Shown here: piece after piece, positions 45,153 through 53,330 of the stretch | Position numbering within the stretch: position 1 is the first letter of the stretch | Layout: every line of letters begins with the position of its first letter | Source: a virus | DNA: 53,607 bases | Reading direction: 5' to 3' (one strand) | IMG/VR virus record: IMGVR_UViG_3300028557_000049 | Coordinates: 1-53,607 of that record | Program-made: the position numbers and the translations under genes | Notes under the pieces: model-generated | What the model saw: only the letters and a program-made list of their open reading frames with translations | The model's database searches: none | Told to the model about the DNA's origin: nothing

Positions 45153-45998
45153 TTATTTTTTTATTTGTTTGAAAATTTCATGTTTTCTATTCAAACAAAG
45201 TTTAGAATTAGAATATAAAAAATCATAAACCTTCTCTATTTGATTCGACCCTTTAACAGTTATAGTAACAATACCATTATCTCTATCTTTATGTCTTACT
45301 TCAAATGATGAATTAACATCTAATTCTTTTTTAAATACGTTGGCAACTTCTTTTAAGAAGACTCCATTACCAGTAAGTGTAAACTTGTGATAATATTTAT
45401 CATATTGATTTCCGTTTTTATCTTTTCTAGAATCACGAATAATACCAATATAACCATCACCATCAAAATAACCACGAATAAAACCACTATATAGATTAGT
45501 ATCTAACCATTTCGGGAAACTTAAAGTAAACGTTTTATTTGGATGACAACCATGTTTAATTAGTTTTTCAGTAATGTTTTTATTACATATTCTAATACCA
45601 ACAGTGTCTTCTCTATTCCCACCTCTTTTATCTTTATATAAAAATAATGGTTTATTAACGTGTATTAATTTATTTAGTCTTTCAAGGATTTCTCTATCGC
45701 TTTCTTTCAAGGCTAAAACTACCATGTTTTTGTTAGTCTTAACATTTCCATCTGCATATAAGAACCCTAAAAAATAAGCTTTTTCATCAGTATCAATAAC
45801 ATCAAAAAAATCTTCATGTATTTCAAATTTTCGATTAACTTCACTTAAAGGTCTTAACTTAATACCTCTTCGTTTAATTAAATCTCTAACTGATGATTCA
45901 GCTCTCTCATATTTTTTACTTAATTCTTTAATGGATGCGCCATCTAAATATAGTGTAACCAAATCAATTTTTTCTACGTCTGTAAGTGTCTTTTTCAT
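45153..45998 (-). CDS. LAGLIDADG homing endonuclease
   Basis: 281 residues from MKKTLTDVEKIDLVTLYLDG, which is a helix-turn-helix (about 1-45) like those of resolvases. The two LAGLIDADG motifs are FLGFLYADG (76-84) and GFIRGYFDGDG (172-182), each ending in the catalytic Asp. The frame is open to 46058, but that would enter the PRPP synthetase gene; the start at 45998 fits. Free-standing and co-directional with prs. No PRPP synthetase stub is seen beyond it, unlike the cases at IF-3 and GP88. Confidence 0.9.
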   Translation of the reverse strand: MKKTLTDVEKIDLVTLYLDGASIKELSKKYERAESSVRDLIKRRGIKLRPLSEVNRKFEIHEDFFDVIDTDEKAYFLGFLYADGNVKTNKNMVVLALKESDREILERLNKLIHVNKPLFLYKDKRGGNREDTVGIRICNKNITEKLIKHGCHPNKTFTLSFPKWLDTNLYSGFIRGYFDGDGYIGIIRDSRKDKNGNQYDKYYHKFTLTGNGVFLKEVANVFKKELDVNSSFEVRHKDRDNGIVTITVKGSNQIEKVYDFLYSNSKLCLNRKHEIFKQIKK

Positions 45999-46051
45999 AA
46001 TATTTATTTTATTTATTAATAAATATCTGGAAAAGAGTAAAAAAACGTATT

Positions 46052-47089
46052 TTAACAATTATTACTCAAAATTTTTTCTAAGCTACTGCTAGAATTAATT
46101 GAAATGATAGCGTATGCTATTTGCTTTGCAAGGCTAATAACCTTGATTTTACTGCGAATTGGGTGGTTTTCTGGAACGTTTAACTCTAAAGAATTACTAA
46201 TAATTAACTGACTTAATTTTGATTTTGAAAGTCTGTCTAAGGCTGGACCAGATAAAATTCCGTGGCTAGCTATCATTCTTACAGATTTCGCACCAGCTTC
46301 TATCAATCCATCAATGGCTCTATCTGCGCTTCCAAAAGTGTCAATCATGTCATCAACTATAATAACGTGTTTATTTTTAACATCACCAATAATAGTAACA
46401 CTTTCAACAAAATTAGCTTTGGTTCGTATTTTATCAATAACCACATAGTTAATCTCCATAGCGTATTTTTCTTTGAGTTTTGTTACCATACGTTTAACTC
46501 TTTTAACACCACCAGCATCACATGAAGATAATACAATTTCTTCGTCAGGGCCGCATAATACAGTTGATTCATTTGCTATTTTAGCAATATCAGCCGCAAA
46601 TACTGTCTTACCCTCAATATGTGTTACTGGTATCTCAAAGAAGCCTTGAATTTGGTCAGCATGTAACTCATATGTTATGATAGCCGTTGCACCACAAGTC
46701 TCAAGAATCTTAGCCATAACCTTAGCACCAATTGGTCCCCTATCTTGGTCTTTTTTGTCCTGGCGAGAGTATGGAAAATATGGTAGTATTACAATTACCT
46801 CACTTGCAGCAGCTCTCTTAGCTGCATCAATAGCTAGGGTTAGCTTAATGATTTCATCACTTGTATTTGGACTACTTAATAGGTATACTCGTTTACCTCG
46901 AACTGTTTCGTTAAAATCAACACAAAGCTCACCATCAGAAAACTTTGCTTTATTCACCGAACCTAACTGAATGTCTTTATAAGAAGAAGGGTTTGGTACC
47001 CTTGTTTGCTGCTGATAATAGTTATATTTGATGATTATTGACTCCGCAAAATCAATACGATTATCGATTGAAAAAAGTATACTATCCAT
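46052..47089 (-). CDS. prs: Ribose-phosphate pyrophosphokinase (PRPP synthetase)
   Basis: 345 residues. The N-terminal segment AKFSDGELCVDFNETVRGKR is followed by the ATP site (YSRQDKKDQDRGPIGAKVMA), the flexible loop and HADQIQGFFEIPVTHIEG, and the PRPP motif IIVDDMIDTFGSADRAIDGL. The enzyme makes PRPP from ribose 5-phosphate and ATP, feeding nucleotide and NAD synthesis; several phages carry it with nicotinamide phosphoribosyltransferase. No such partner is in this window. It has a promoter at 47109-47140 and is followed by a homing endonuclease. Confidence 0.93.
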   Translation of the reverse strand: MDSILFSIDNRIDFAESIIIKYNYYQQQTRVPNPSSYKDIQLGSVNKAKFSDGELCVDFNETVRGKRVYLLSSPNTSDEIIKLTLAIDAAKRAAASEVIVILPYFPYSRQDKKDQDRGPIGAKVMAKILETCGATAIITYELHADQIQGFFEIPVTHIEGKTVFAADIAKIANESTVLCGPDEEIVLSSCDAGGVKRVKRMVTKLKEKYAMEINYVVIDKIRTKANFVESVTIIGDVKNKHVIIVDDMIDTFGSADRAIDGLIEAGAKSVRMIASHGILSGPALDRLSKSKLSQLIISNSLELNVPENHPIRSKIKVISLAKQIAYAIISINSSSSLEKILSNNC

Positions 47090-47108
47090 AGGTTTAATTA
47101 TTTTGCTA

Positions 47109-47140
47109 CAAAGGTACTAAATAATTTTCAGATTACAAAA
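47109..47140 (-). promoter_or_regulatory. Promoter of prs
   Basis: TTTTG-N19-TACCTTTG, 20 bases upstream of the start at 47089. Confidence 0.65.
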
Positions 47141-47212
47141 TTTATTTTTCAAAATACCGAAATTAAATATAATTAACAGCCTTTTCGATATATTTATTTT
47201 TAAATCCATTCT

Positions 47213-48295
47213 ATGTTCATTAAACTCTACGCTGACCTTAAACTTTCGTTTTTTAAAGAATTCTTTAAGCTTGATAAATCAAAAAAAATGATACATTTAT
47301 TCAAGGTTAGAAAGGGTTATGCTGGTGAATATGTTGGACTTGGTGTATCTAGTGACTTGACCAATCAATATCTTCAAGAATTCGGTTTTAATTCTAAATC
47401 ATTTGGCGTAGTTGATGATAATAAGATTGATAAAATACTCCATGATGAGCGTCCAGATTTCTTAATCATCAAGGCATTCTGGGTTAGAAAAGATAAGATA
47501 GAATTATTGGCCAAGAAATATACCAAGACCAAATTTATCATTGTATCGCACTCTAAGCCAACGTTCTTAGCAACTGAAAATAAAGGCTTTGAAAGATTGT
47601 TTGAGGTTCTTGAATTAGCCAACAGATTAGATAATGTATTTCTTGGTTTAAATAACTTAGATTTCTATAATAACTTTGAATTTCTATCTAGAAATGTTGT
47701 TTATGTGCCTAATATCATTCTACCAGAAAATTTCTCCAATAACAAGACCAAAGATGATGTAATTAAGATTGGGTTATTTTGTGCCATTAGACCAATGAAA
47801 AATATACTTAATAGCGCAGTTGCAGCTATTTCAGCTGCTGATATGCTTGGTAAGAAGCTTGAGCTATATGTTATAACCGATAGAGTTGAAATGGGTGGTG
47901 ATATTACACTTAAAAACCTACGTGAGTTATTTGTAAACTTAAACCCAGAATTATTTGAATTGATTGAACTTGGTTGGATGACCCACCCAGAATTTAACGA
48001 ACAAATAAGACACATGGATATTGGTCTGCAAGTTTCATTTACGGAAACACTTAATATTGTAGCTATCGACTTCCTTAATAATAATGTACCAGTCATTACA
48101 GCACCATCAATCAATTGGTCAGCAAAGTTGGCTCAAGCTAATCCAGATGATATCGAAGATATTAAAGCTAAGATAATCTTACATTATAATAATTATTTAG
48201 TTTCTACGATGTCTCAAGGAGTTTCTTATTTGAATCTTATAAATTATAATATTCAAGGTGCTAAACAATATAATAATATATTGAATAAATTATAA
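47213..48295 (+). CDS. GT-B fold glycosyltransferase-like protein
   Basis: 360 residues on the plus strand. GLFCAIRPMKNILNSAVAAI (about 190-210) is the start of a glycosyltransferase group 1 (GT4) Rossmann domain, and SFTETLNIVAIDFLNNNVPV (about 285-305) is its sugar-nucleotide binding EX-like motif. The N-terminal half is a second Rossmann-like domain. It may transfer sugars to DNA bases, virion or host surface; the target is unknown. The only long plus-strand gene outside homing cassettes; no good promoter is found upstream. Confidence 0.75.
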   Translation: MFIKLYADLKLSFFKEFFKLDKSKKMIHLFKVRKGYAGEYVGLGVSSDLTNQYLQEFGFNSKSFGVVDDNKIDKILHDERPDFLIIKAFWVRKDKIELLAKKYTKTKFIIVSHSKPTFLATENKGFERLFEVLELANRLDNVFLGLNNLDFYNNFEFLSRNVVYVPNIILPENFSNNKTKDDVIKIGLFCAIRPMKNILNSAVAAISAADMLGKKLELYVITDRVEMGGDITLKNLRELFVNLNPELFELIELGWMTHPEFNEQIRHMDIGLQVSFTETLNIVAIDFLNNNVPVITAPSINWSAKLAQANPDDIEDIKAKIILHYNNYLVSTMSQGVSYLNLINYNIQGAKQYNNILNKL

Positions 48296-48301
48296 TAAAT
48301 A

Positions 48302-48469
48302 TTATTTTTTATATTTATTAATGTAAAATATTATAATGCTAACGATAATAGCTAAAGTAATTAGCTTTATAGCCCAAGCAATAATATAAAAACTAATAAG
48401 CATTAACTTAAATGTTATTAGTATGAAAACTACAAGTAATAATATAAATCCAAATTTAAAATAATCCAT
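48302..48469 (-). CDS. Small two-helix membrane protein, 55 aa
   Basis: 55 residues: MDYFKFGFILLLVVFILITF, then YIIAWAIKLITLAIIVSIII and a basic end (YINKYKK). Two hydrophobic helices. It starts 3 bases after the stop of the gene at 48473, so is the last gene of the 50442-48302 operon. Found by reading the gap. Function unknown. Confidence 0.6.
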   Translation of the reverse strand: MDYFKFGFILLLVVFILITFKLMLISFYIIAWAIKLITLAIIVSIIIFYINKYKK

Positions 48470-48472
48470 ATA

Positions 48473-48829
48473 CTATTTTTTTTTCCAATTTCTATCATGG
48501 TAACGTGCCTTATACGTTCCTAATTCAAAATGACCATTAAATAATATAATCTCTAAGGCTAGTGGTAACTCGCCAAATAAAATATCCCATTCAGCCTTTT
48601 GTTCTGAAGAATATTCTATCAAGGTATCATGTGTTAATGGGTCAATATCAGTTGGCTTACCATTTAATATCAAATCAATAGCCTCATAAATGTTGTTGCT
48701 ACCGAAGACTGGTGCAATTGAATCACCCTCATCTGCCGTACTAACGATAACGTTATTATCAGTTCTCCAACTTAAATTCTTTAATAAAGAAATATGCTCT
48801 TTCTTTAACTCAAATACTATCGCACTCAT
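48473..48829 (-). CDS. Unknown protein, 118 aa
   Basis: 118 residues from MSAIVFELKKEHISLLKNLS, with GDSIAPVFGSNNIYEAIDLI and LPLALEIILFNGHFELGTYK, ending RDRNWKKK-like. Looks like a small phage protein of unknown function. It begins 3 bases after the gene ending at 48833. Confidence 0.6.
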   Translation of the reverse strand: MSAIVFELKKEHISLLKNLSWRTDNNVIVSTADEGDSIAPVFGSNNIYEAIDLILNGKPTDIDPLTHDTLIEYSSEQKAEWDILFGELPLALEIILFNGHFELGTYKARYHDRNWKKK

Positions 48830-48832
48830 ATT

Positions 48833-49045
48833 TTATTTTTGTTTAAAATCTGTTATTAATTCGTTTACAATATCAGCTAAACCATCAACAGCATCCTTCC
48901 GAATATAGTTCACCTTAACATCATAATTATCCAAGTAATTGACAGGATTAGGGTCTATGTAATAAATATCACATTTTAGATTATAATTCTTAACCTCAAG
49001 TACAATACCTGAAGCTTTATCAAGCCCAGCTCCACTAAATACCAC
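48833..49045 (-). CDS. Sirtuin-like remnant (N-terminal motif joined to C-terminal part)
   Basis: About 70 residues. The start, KKKIVVFSGAGLDKASGI (read in frame from about 49060, no ATG; GTG at 49045), resembles the first NAD-binding motif of Sir2 proteins, VVxTGAGxSxxSGI. The rest, CDIYYIDPNPVNYLDNYDVK then AVDGLADIVNELI, resembles the last 40 residues of phage Sir2 proteins. The intervening roughly 150 residues with the catalytic His and zinc site are absent, as after an in-frame deletion. It is unlikely to deacetylate. Alternatively a small NAD-binding protein. It sits in a conserved-looking operon, so it may still be expressed. Confidence 0.5.
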   Translation of the reverse strand: MVFSGAGLDKASGIVLEVKNYNLKCDIYYIDPNPVNYLDNYDVKVNYIRKDAVDGLADIVNELITDFKQK

Positions 49046-49056
49046 TATTTTCTTTT

Positions 49057-49359
49057 TTATTTGTTATTACCTCCAAGTATTCTTGCTATTAAACGAAATA
49101 TATAAAATAAGCCACCAACAAATCCAAAGTCATACCAAGCACCGTTATTATTTACAGCGTAAATACTAATACTATCATCAAATAGGCTACCAATAAATGA
49201 AAAACCACTTATTAATCCATGCCATGTTCCATACCAGAAACCCAAAACTGGTTCTGTTGGTTCAATACATGCTTGCACATCAATTGAATCTGCACAACCA
49301 GACATTATCATTGTTGCGATTACTAGTATCGCCAGTAAGGGTAATAGATTCCTTTTCAT
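49057..49359 (-). CDS. Small lipoprotein with hydrophobic body
   Basis: 100 residues. The signal MKRNLLPLLAILVIATMIMS is followed by the lipobox MSGC and ADSIDVQACIEPTEPVLGFW. The body (FWYGTWHGLISGFSFIGSLF, then YAVNNNGAWYDFGFVGGLFY) is like small bacterial membrane lipoproteins that I recall as widespread and uncharacterised. Within the operon of HAD genes. Could act in superinfection exclusion, but that is a guess. Confidence 0.7.
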   Translation of the reverse strand: MKRNLLPLLAILVIATMIMSGCADSIDVQACIEPTEPVLGFWYGTWHGLISGFSFIGSLFDDSISIYAVNNNGAWYDFGFVGGLFYIFRLIARILGGNNK

Positions 49360-49369
49360 ATTAGTTTTT

Positions 49370-49804
49370 TTATAACTTATTCTTAGTTTTTAATAATTCT
49401 AACACACCAGCCCAATCTTCTTCACCTGAAAACCCCGATTTATCTTCAAAAAGGACCGACATATATGGCTTCGTATCATAACAACCATAACCTGTAATAT
49501 CTGTAACGACCTCTGGGTTCTCATTAATATACTCAAAATGAATACCATGGTCCTCAAATAATTGCAAGTACTCTTTTCTTTCATGTGGATGTGAACAAGT
49601 ATAAAGTATCATACAGATTTCTGGCATCTGAGTCATCAATTGTAGAGCCTCTACTGAATATGGATAGAAATCCTTTGGCGTATTACCATATTGATAATTT
49701 GGCCTTAAGATTGTTCCGTGGATATCAAAAAAGAAATAACCCTTAACCCAACCACGCTTCTCCTTATCCTCGTAAAATTTATTTATTGCTCTTATTATTG
49801 ACAT
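49370..49804 (-). CDS. HAD-fold phosphatase-like protein
   Basis: 144 residues. FFFDIHGTILRPNYQYGN (about 24-42) is HAD motif I (DxHGT, with His in place of the usual Asp/Glu neighbour), and ICMILYTCSHPHERKEYLQL (about 64-84) is the motif II region. The C-terminus has SVLFEDKSGFSGEEDWAGVL (motif IV-like). The substrate is unknown. Two bases separate it from the second HAD gene. Confidence 0.65.
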   Translation of the reverse strand: MSIIRAINKFYEDKEKRGWVKGYFFFDIHGTILRPNYQYGNTPKDFYPYSVEALQLMTQMPEICMILYTCSHPHERKEYLQLFEDHGIHFEYINENPEVVTDITGYGCYDTKPYMSVLFEDKSGFSGEEDWAGVLELLKTKNKL

Positions 49805-49806
49805 AC

Positions 49807-50442
49807 TTATTGTTTATCGTTAAAGATACTTGAAAATGTTGACTCTGGTAACGTATAATAAGATTTTTTGTAATCAAAACAAACAACTGAACCAAATTTA
49901 TTAATATTGGTTATGTACCATTTCTTTAAATCCCTTACTCTTACATTTATATAACCATCATTGGCAACCCCAAGACTAACAACCTCATTGAGGTCACCCA
50001 ATTTTCTTAGAACTTCTCGCTTTATCTTTTTCTTAGCTAGACCCTTACAACTAATACAATAGATAAATGAATCACCAAATTCTTTTGACATATCCATATC
50101 ATCAATAACAACCCAATCAATATCATTCTTAAATGCATGTGTTGCTAGCCATGCATTTATATCTGCGGCCCGATTATGTATCCCACCATTTGAAGACGGT
50201 ATGTAACCTATTGGACCCTTAGATACCTTAAAGTGCTTGAAGATGTCACGCATCTCTGATAAGGTATAATCATACCTCCAATCAGAAGTAATTATTATCT
50301 CAGCATCTGTTGCTGATAGTATTTCATTTAAGGCTTCTACCGCTAATGGGTCAAAATCTGACGCATCCCACTCATTCGTAGACATACCATTTCCATTGGA
50401 AAGGCATAGGACACCATCTAGGTCAAGGAATATTATCTTCAT
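49807..50442 (-). CDS. HAD-fold phosphatase, Swiss Army Knife type 2
   Basis: 211 residues. IIFLDLDGVLCLS is motif I, EIIITSDWRYDYTLSEMRDI motif II, NRAADINAWLATHAF, and WVVIDDMDM motif IV. The TSDWR and R-x3-I-x-W-L patterns identify HAD_SAK_2, named for viral RNA-repair fusions. The last 80 residues are an extra, beta-rich domain. With the HAD_SAK_1 gene (30397) and the second HAD gene this window has three such phosphatases. It starts the operon behind the promoter at 50447-50478. Confidence 0.8.
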   Translation of the reverse strand: MKIIFLDLDGVLCLSNGNGMSTNEWDASDFDPLAVEALNEILSATDAEIIITSDWRYDYTLSEMRDIFKHFKVSKGPIGYIPSSNGGIHNRAADINAWLATHAFKNDIDWVVIDDMDMSKEFGDSFIYCISCKGLAKKKIKREVLRKLGDLNEVVSLGVANDGYINVRVRDLKKWYITNINKFGSVVCFDYKKSYYTLPESTFSSIFNDKQ

Positions 50443-50446
50443 AAAA

Positions 50447-50478
50447 CAAAGGTACTAATATTTTTCTAGAAAAACAAC
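50447..50478 (-). promoter_or_regulatory. Promoter of the HAD operon
   Basis: GTTGT-N19-TACCTTTG on the minus strand, 5 bases from the start at 50442, so the leader would be nearly absent. Confidence 0.6.
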
Positions 50479-50583
50479 TATCATTGAAGAATATATTCTA
50501 TTGGTGAGTATAAATCTTCCAACCCTATTACAAATGAGACAATAATAATATAAATACCAATTTTTAATTATTCTAATTTATTA

Positions 50584-50835
50584 TTAATCTCTATCAACAC
50601 CCCAATAATTATTTCTGGCCGATAATAACTCTTTTTTATCTACCTTATCGGCTAAATTACTAATTATTTCTTTTGCGTTATCTGCTACCATACTATTATA
50701 CATAATAGAAGTTTGATAAAATTCACCACTAAGATAATTTTTAAATTCACCTTTCTTAAGCGTTATCAGAACCACCCTATCAGCTTTAAATATAGCATAC
50801 ATCAATACTATTTTATCATATATACGTTTAACCAT
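50584..50835 (-). CDS. Unknown protein, 83 aa
   Basis: 83 residues from MVKRIYDKIVLMYAIFKADR, with VVLITLKKGEFKNYL and a helical tail. An upstream TTG start at 50841 is rejected. No family recognised. A TATCTTTG box lies 39 bases upstream (50874-50881) without a good -33 box. Confidence 0.55.
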   Translation of the reverse strand: MVKRIYDKIVLMYAIFKADRVVLITLKKGEFKNYLSGEFYQTSIMYNSMVADNAKEIISNLADKVDKKELLSARNNYWGVDRD

Positions 50836-50873
50836 AATCAACTTTTTTTATTTAATTCACAATGTAATAATTA

Positions 50874-50881
50874 CAAAGATA
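50874..50881 (-). promoter_or_regulatory. Promoter -7 box only
   Basis: TATCTTTG on the minus strand; the expected -33 position lies in the end of the GIY-YIG gene and does not match well. Confidence 0.35.
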
Positions 50882-50886
50882 CTATT

Positions 50887-51540
50887 TTATTTTTTTTTTA
50901 CTTCACTAAGCCTTAACCAATGATAACCACCAGCTGTTTTTTGTCTACCAGACAAACAACTTTGTATATCACCCTTACCCAACCATCGTTTAGCATCATT
51001 TATACTTTTAAAAACTTCACCAGTTTCAACACATTTTATAATTGAATAGACTCTTTTTTCTAGATTAAATTTTTTAGTTTTAAGTTTGTGTTCATCACTT
51101 TGTTTTTTACCCTTATGTGCAACCCGTAACTTTTCTTTAGTTTCATTTGAGTGGTTGTATTCACCAACCTGTCGATAAATTCTATTCTCCCTAGATTTCA
51201 TTTGTTTTGAACGATATTCTTCATTTAACCATAATTCGGTAACTTTCTTTATAATGTTTTCTTTATTGGAAGTAAGACCACCATCACCACCATTTGTTAT
51301 ATTATAACCGATTCTTACATCTGTGGCGTTTAATTTTTCAATCCAATAGATTTCTTTATTGTTAAGTTCAAGTTTAGTTGAACAAACCTCTAAAATTTCT
51401 TTTTTAAAGTTTTTAACGCCATGTTTACTTATCGCTCGTTTAATTAATAAACCAGAACCAAAATAATTATCGTTATTATTAGAGTCTTGCCCTACATAAA
51501 TTTTACCATTAACTAAATTTGTTGTTTTATATATAATCAT
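50887..51540 (-). CDS. GIY-YIG homing endonuclease with NUMOD domains
   Basis: 217 residues from MIIYKTTNLVNGKIYVGQDS, the GIY-YIG signature (IYK...YVG), then LLIKRAISKHGVKNFKKEIL and EIYWIEKLNATDVRIGYNIT. The middle contains NUMOD3-like SNETKEKLRVAHKGKKQSDE, and the end NUMOD1-like YSIIKCVETGEVFKSINDAK, both DNA-binding modules. A frame open to 51588 is rejected. It stands between the macro-domain gene and an unknown gene, with no broken target gene visible. Free-standing homing gene. Confidence 0.9.
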   Translation of the reverse strand: MIIYKTTNLVNGKIYVGQDSNNNDNYFGSGLLIKRAISKHGVKNFKKEILEVCSTKLELNNKEIYWIEKLNATDVRIGYNITNGGDGGLTSNKENIIKKVTELWLNEEYRSKQMKSRENRIYRQVGEYNHSNETKEKLRVAHKGKKQSDEHKLKTKKFNLEKRVYSIIKCVETGEVFKSINDAKRWLGKGDIQSCLSGRQKTAGGYHWLRLSEVKKK

Positions 51541-51622
51541 ATCTGTTGTTTTATATAAATATAAAACAACCATATAAAAAGACAACAATTGGGTTAAAAC
51601 TAATTTATAATCTAAAAATATT

Positions 51623-52072
51623 TTAAGGTACGTAGTTAACTATCGTTACATACTCACCTCGCATCTCTTCCTCAATGATTCGTTCAATAACATTCCAATC
51701 CCCACCAGCCCTTAGACTCCCGATTTTCGGTAAGCCAAATGTTTTTCCACTAAACTTTTCCTTCATTAATTTAAGTGATGAACGCAAGGCATCATAATCT
51801 AGGTCCATTTTACCAACATTCCTACCAGTAAAATTATACATCCCGTACAAGTTTACAACCACAGGCTTGGTGCCTGTAGTATAGCTTATTGTACCTAGTT
51901 TGGCTATGTCACCCTTCTTGGTGGCTAGGTCAACAGTATAAGCTTCTGGAAACTTAGCCTTAATTTGGGGGGCAATGCCTGAACCCATTGTACAAAAACA
52001 GTTTGCGCATTGCGCTATAACATCAAAATCATCGGACATTTTCAATAAATCTCCATCTACATATTTAATCAT
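51623..52072 (-). CDS. Macro-domain ADP-ribose-binding protein
   Basis: 149 residues. VDGDLLKMSDDFDVIAQCAN (5-24), then CTMGSGIAPQIKAKFPEAY, VVNLYGMYNFTGRN, and FGLPKIGSLRAGGDWNVIER. The pattern is that of the TARG1/ALC1-like macrodomains (QCAN, GSGIA, GSLRAGG). Such proteins remove ADP-ribose from proteins or DNA bases, or deacetylate O-acetyl-ADP-ribose. Located with Nudix and NADAR genes in one operon, it suggests removal of host ADP-ribosylation-based defence, an inference. Confidence 0.9.
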   Translation of the reverse strand: MIKYVDGDLLKMSDDFDVIAQCANCFCTMGSGIAPQIKAKFPEAYTVDLATKKGDIAKLGTISYTTGTKPVVVNLYGMYNFTGRNVGKMDLDYDALRSSLKLMKEKFSGKTFGLPKIGSLRAGGDWNVIERIIEEEMRGEYVTIVNYVP

Positions 52073-52087
52073 AATCTTTTTTTTTTA

Positions 52088-52513
52088 TTAATATCTCATT
52101 TGAAACATAGCCAATCTAATGTATTGGTCTGAATCACAGAACATATCTGCTGGTAGGTCCTTGATTGGTACCCAATTCCACCCCTCACATTTCTCTGGTT
52201 CTAGGTTTTTAACCTCCAACAACTCAGAATTTACTCGTTCACCCACAAAAAAAAGCGTTATATAGTGCTTCTTAACGCCATTATATTCGAAGATATCTTC
52301 AGAATGGTCAACCTTATGGTAAGGCCCATCAATCTTAAGACCAGTTTCTTCTAGTAGTTCCCTACGGCAACAATCTTGACAAGATTCACCGAATTCTAAG
52401 TGACCACCAGGTAGGGCCAATAACCCAGCACCATGACTACCCTTACGTTTTCCAACAAGAACTCTATCCTGTTTATCTATGAGTATAACACTCAACCCTA
52501 CCTTAACATCCAT
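52088..52513 (-). CDS. Nudix hydrolase
   Basis: 141 residues. The Nudix box is GGHLEFGESCQDCCRRELLE followed by ETGLKI. The N-terminal VGLSVILIDKQDRVLVGKRK and SHGAGLLALPGG resemble MutT-type/NUDT15-like enzymes that remove diphosphates from nucleotides. It may hydrolyse ADP-ribose from the neighbouring macrodomain reactions or clean nucleotides; unproven. Fifteen bases separate it from the macro-domain gene. Confidence 0.88.
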   Translation of the reverse strand: MDVKVGLSVILIDKQDRVLVGKRKGSHGAGLLALPGGHLEFGESCQDCCRRELLEETGLKIDGPYHKVDHSEDIFEYNGVKKHYITLFFVGERVNSELLEVKNLEPEKCEGWNWVPIKDLPADMFCDSDQYIRLAMFQMRY

Positions 52514-52525
52514 ATTAATACATTT

Positions 52526-52840
52526 TTATAGTACAACCAAGAAGAAATCACCCTTACGTCCTACGATTGGTTCAGCTTGGATATCTTCAAAAGATAAATC
52601 ATGGGCATTTGGATTATTATAGTATACTCCACCTTCTAAATAATCTGATAATGGTTCTAAACAGTCGCCACTTGGGTTGATATGGTCTTCTGTAAGAATT
52701 TCAATTAAAGAAATGGTTTCAGTTTGCTCACCATCTCCAATCATAACTTGAACTGATTCAGATAGAATATCTTCTGATTGTTCGTTTAGAAAATCACGCA
52801 AGTCTCTATACGTTTTTATTTTGATTTCTTTTAAATTCAT
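52526..52840 (-). CDS. Unknown protein, 104 aa
   Basis: 104 residues, strongly acidic, beginning MNLKEIKIKTYRDLRDFLNE. It has a GDCLEPLSDYLEGGVYYNNP stretch and an FFLVVL end. No family recognised. Between the Nudix and NADAR genes and close to both, so co-transcribed. Confidence 0.6.
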   Translation of the reverse strand: MNLKEIKIKTYRDLRDFLNEQSEDILSESVQVMIGDGEQTETISLIEILTEDHINPSGDCLEPLSDYLEGGVYYNNPNAHDLSFEDIQAEPIVGRKGDFFLVVL

Positions 52841-52850
52841 CTTTTTTTGT

Positions 52851-53330
52851 TTAACTATTTTCGATTATTATTTTATCACGAACTCGCATCAATGTAATAC
52901 CAAGCCAGTTTGTTCCTTTCCAAGTAGCTCTATCCCACGCTAATGGGTCAGATTCACGTAAACCGATACCCCAAATACTATCTTCTGGACTGGCCTCAAC
53001 AATCTCAAATTCATCATTTAATAGTTCAAGACGCATATCAGCATTTTGAGTAAACTTGGCATAATTAGCATCAAATACAATCTTACGACAATGAGCTTCC
53101 CAGAGTTCTTTATTGAAGCCCTTAACCTCACGACCAAAAGCCTTTTGAGACCTCGGATTATCCGTACCCATTATCTTAGCGTATGCTACTAAGTCATTAA
53201 ACATAAGAGCCTTCTTAGCCATCATATATTGTTCGCATGAGGTGTATTTTACACCATCAATTACGAAAACCGAAGGACACCATTGGCTGTAGGTTCCACC
53301 CCAAAAAAAAGAAAATCCGTTCTTAACCAT
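52851..53330 (-). CDS. NADAR domain protein (YbiA-like)
   Basis: 159 residues from MVKNGFSFFWGGTYSQWCPS (a start at 53351 would add seven residues and overlap the next gene more). The domain is complete: SCEQYMMAKKALMF, KAFGREVKGFNKELWEAHCR, FDANYAKFTQNADMRLELLN, and IVEASPEDSIWGIGLRESDP, then WKGTNWLGITLMRVR. NADAR proteins act on ADP-ribose derivatives and some reverse guanine ADP-ribosylation of DNA (partner of DarT-type toxins). Next to a TARG1-like macro gene this points to ADP-ribose reversal. Confidence 0.92.
   Translation of the reverse strand: MVKNGFSFFWGGTYSQWCPSVFVIDGVKYTSCEQYMMAKKALMFNDLVAYAKIMGTDNPRSQKAFGREVKGFNKELWEAHCRKIVFDANYAKFTQNADMRLELLNDEFEIVEASPEDSIWGIGLRESDPLAWDRATWKGTNWLGITLMRVRDKIIIENS

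Noticed and set aside
45153-47089. A third target-replacement homing element at prs
   Set aside because: The LAGLIDADG gene follows prs, but no prs stub exists on its other side and it runs in the same direction, so the pattern seen at IF-3 and GP88 is missing.
50460-50583. Hidden gene between the HAD operon promoter and the gene at 50584
   Set aside because: Open frames there lack start codons and look random; only the promoter is supported.
50584-52072. A third target-replacement homing element at the macro-domain gene
   Set aside because: The GIY-YIG gene lies downstream of a complete macro gene, but no macro-domain fragment is found beyond it.
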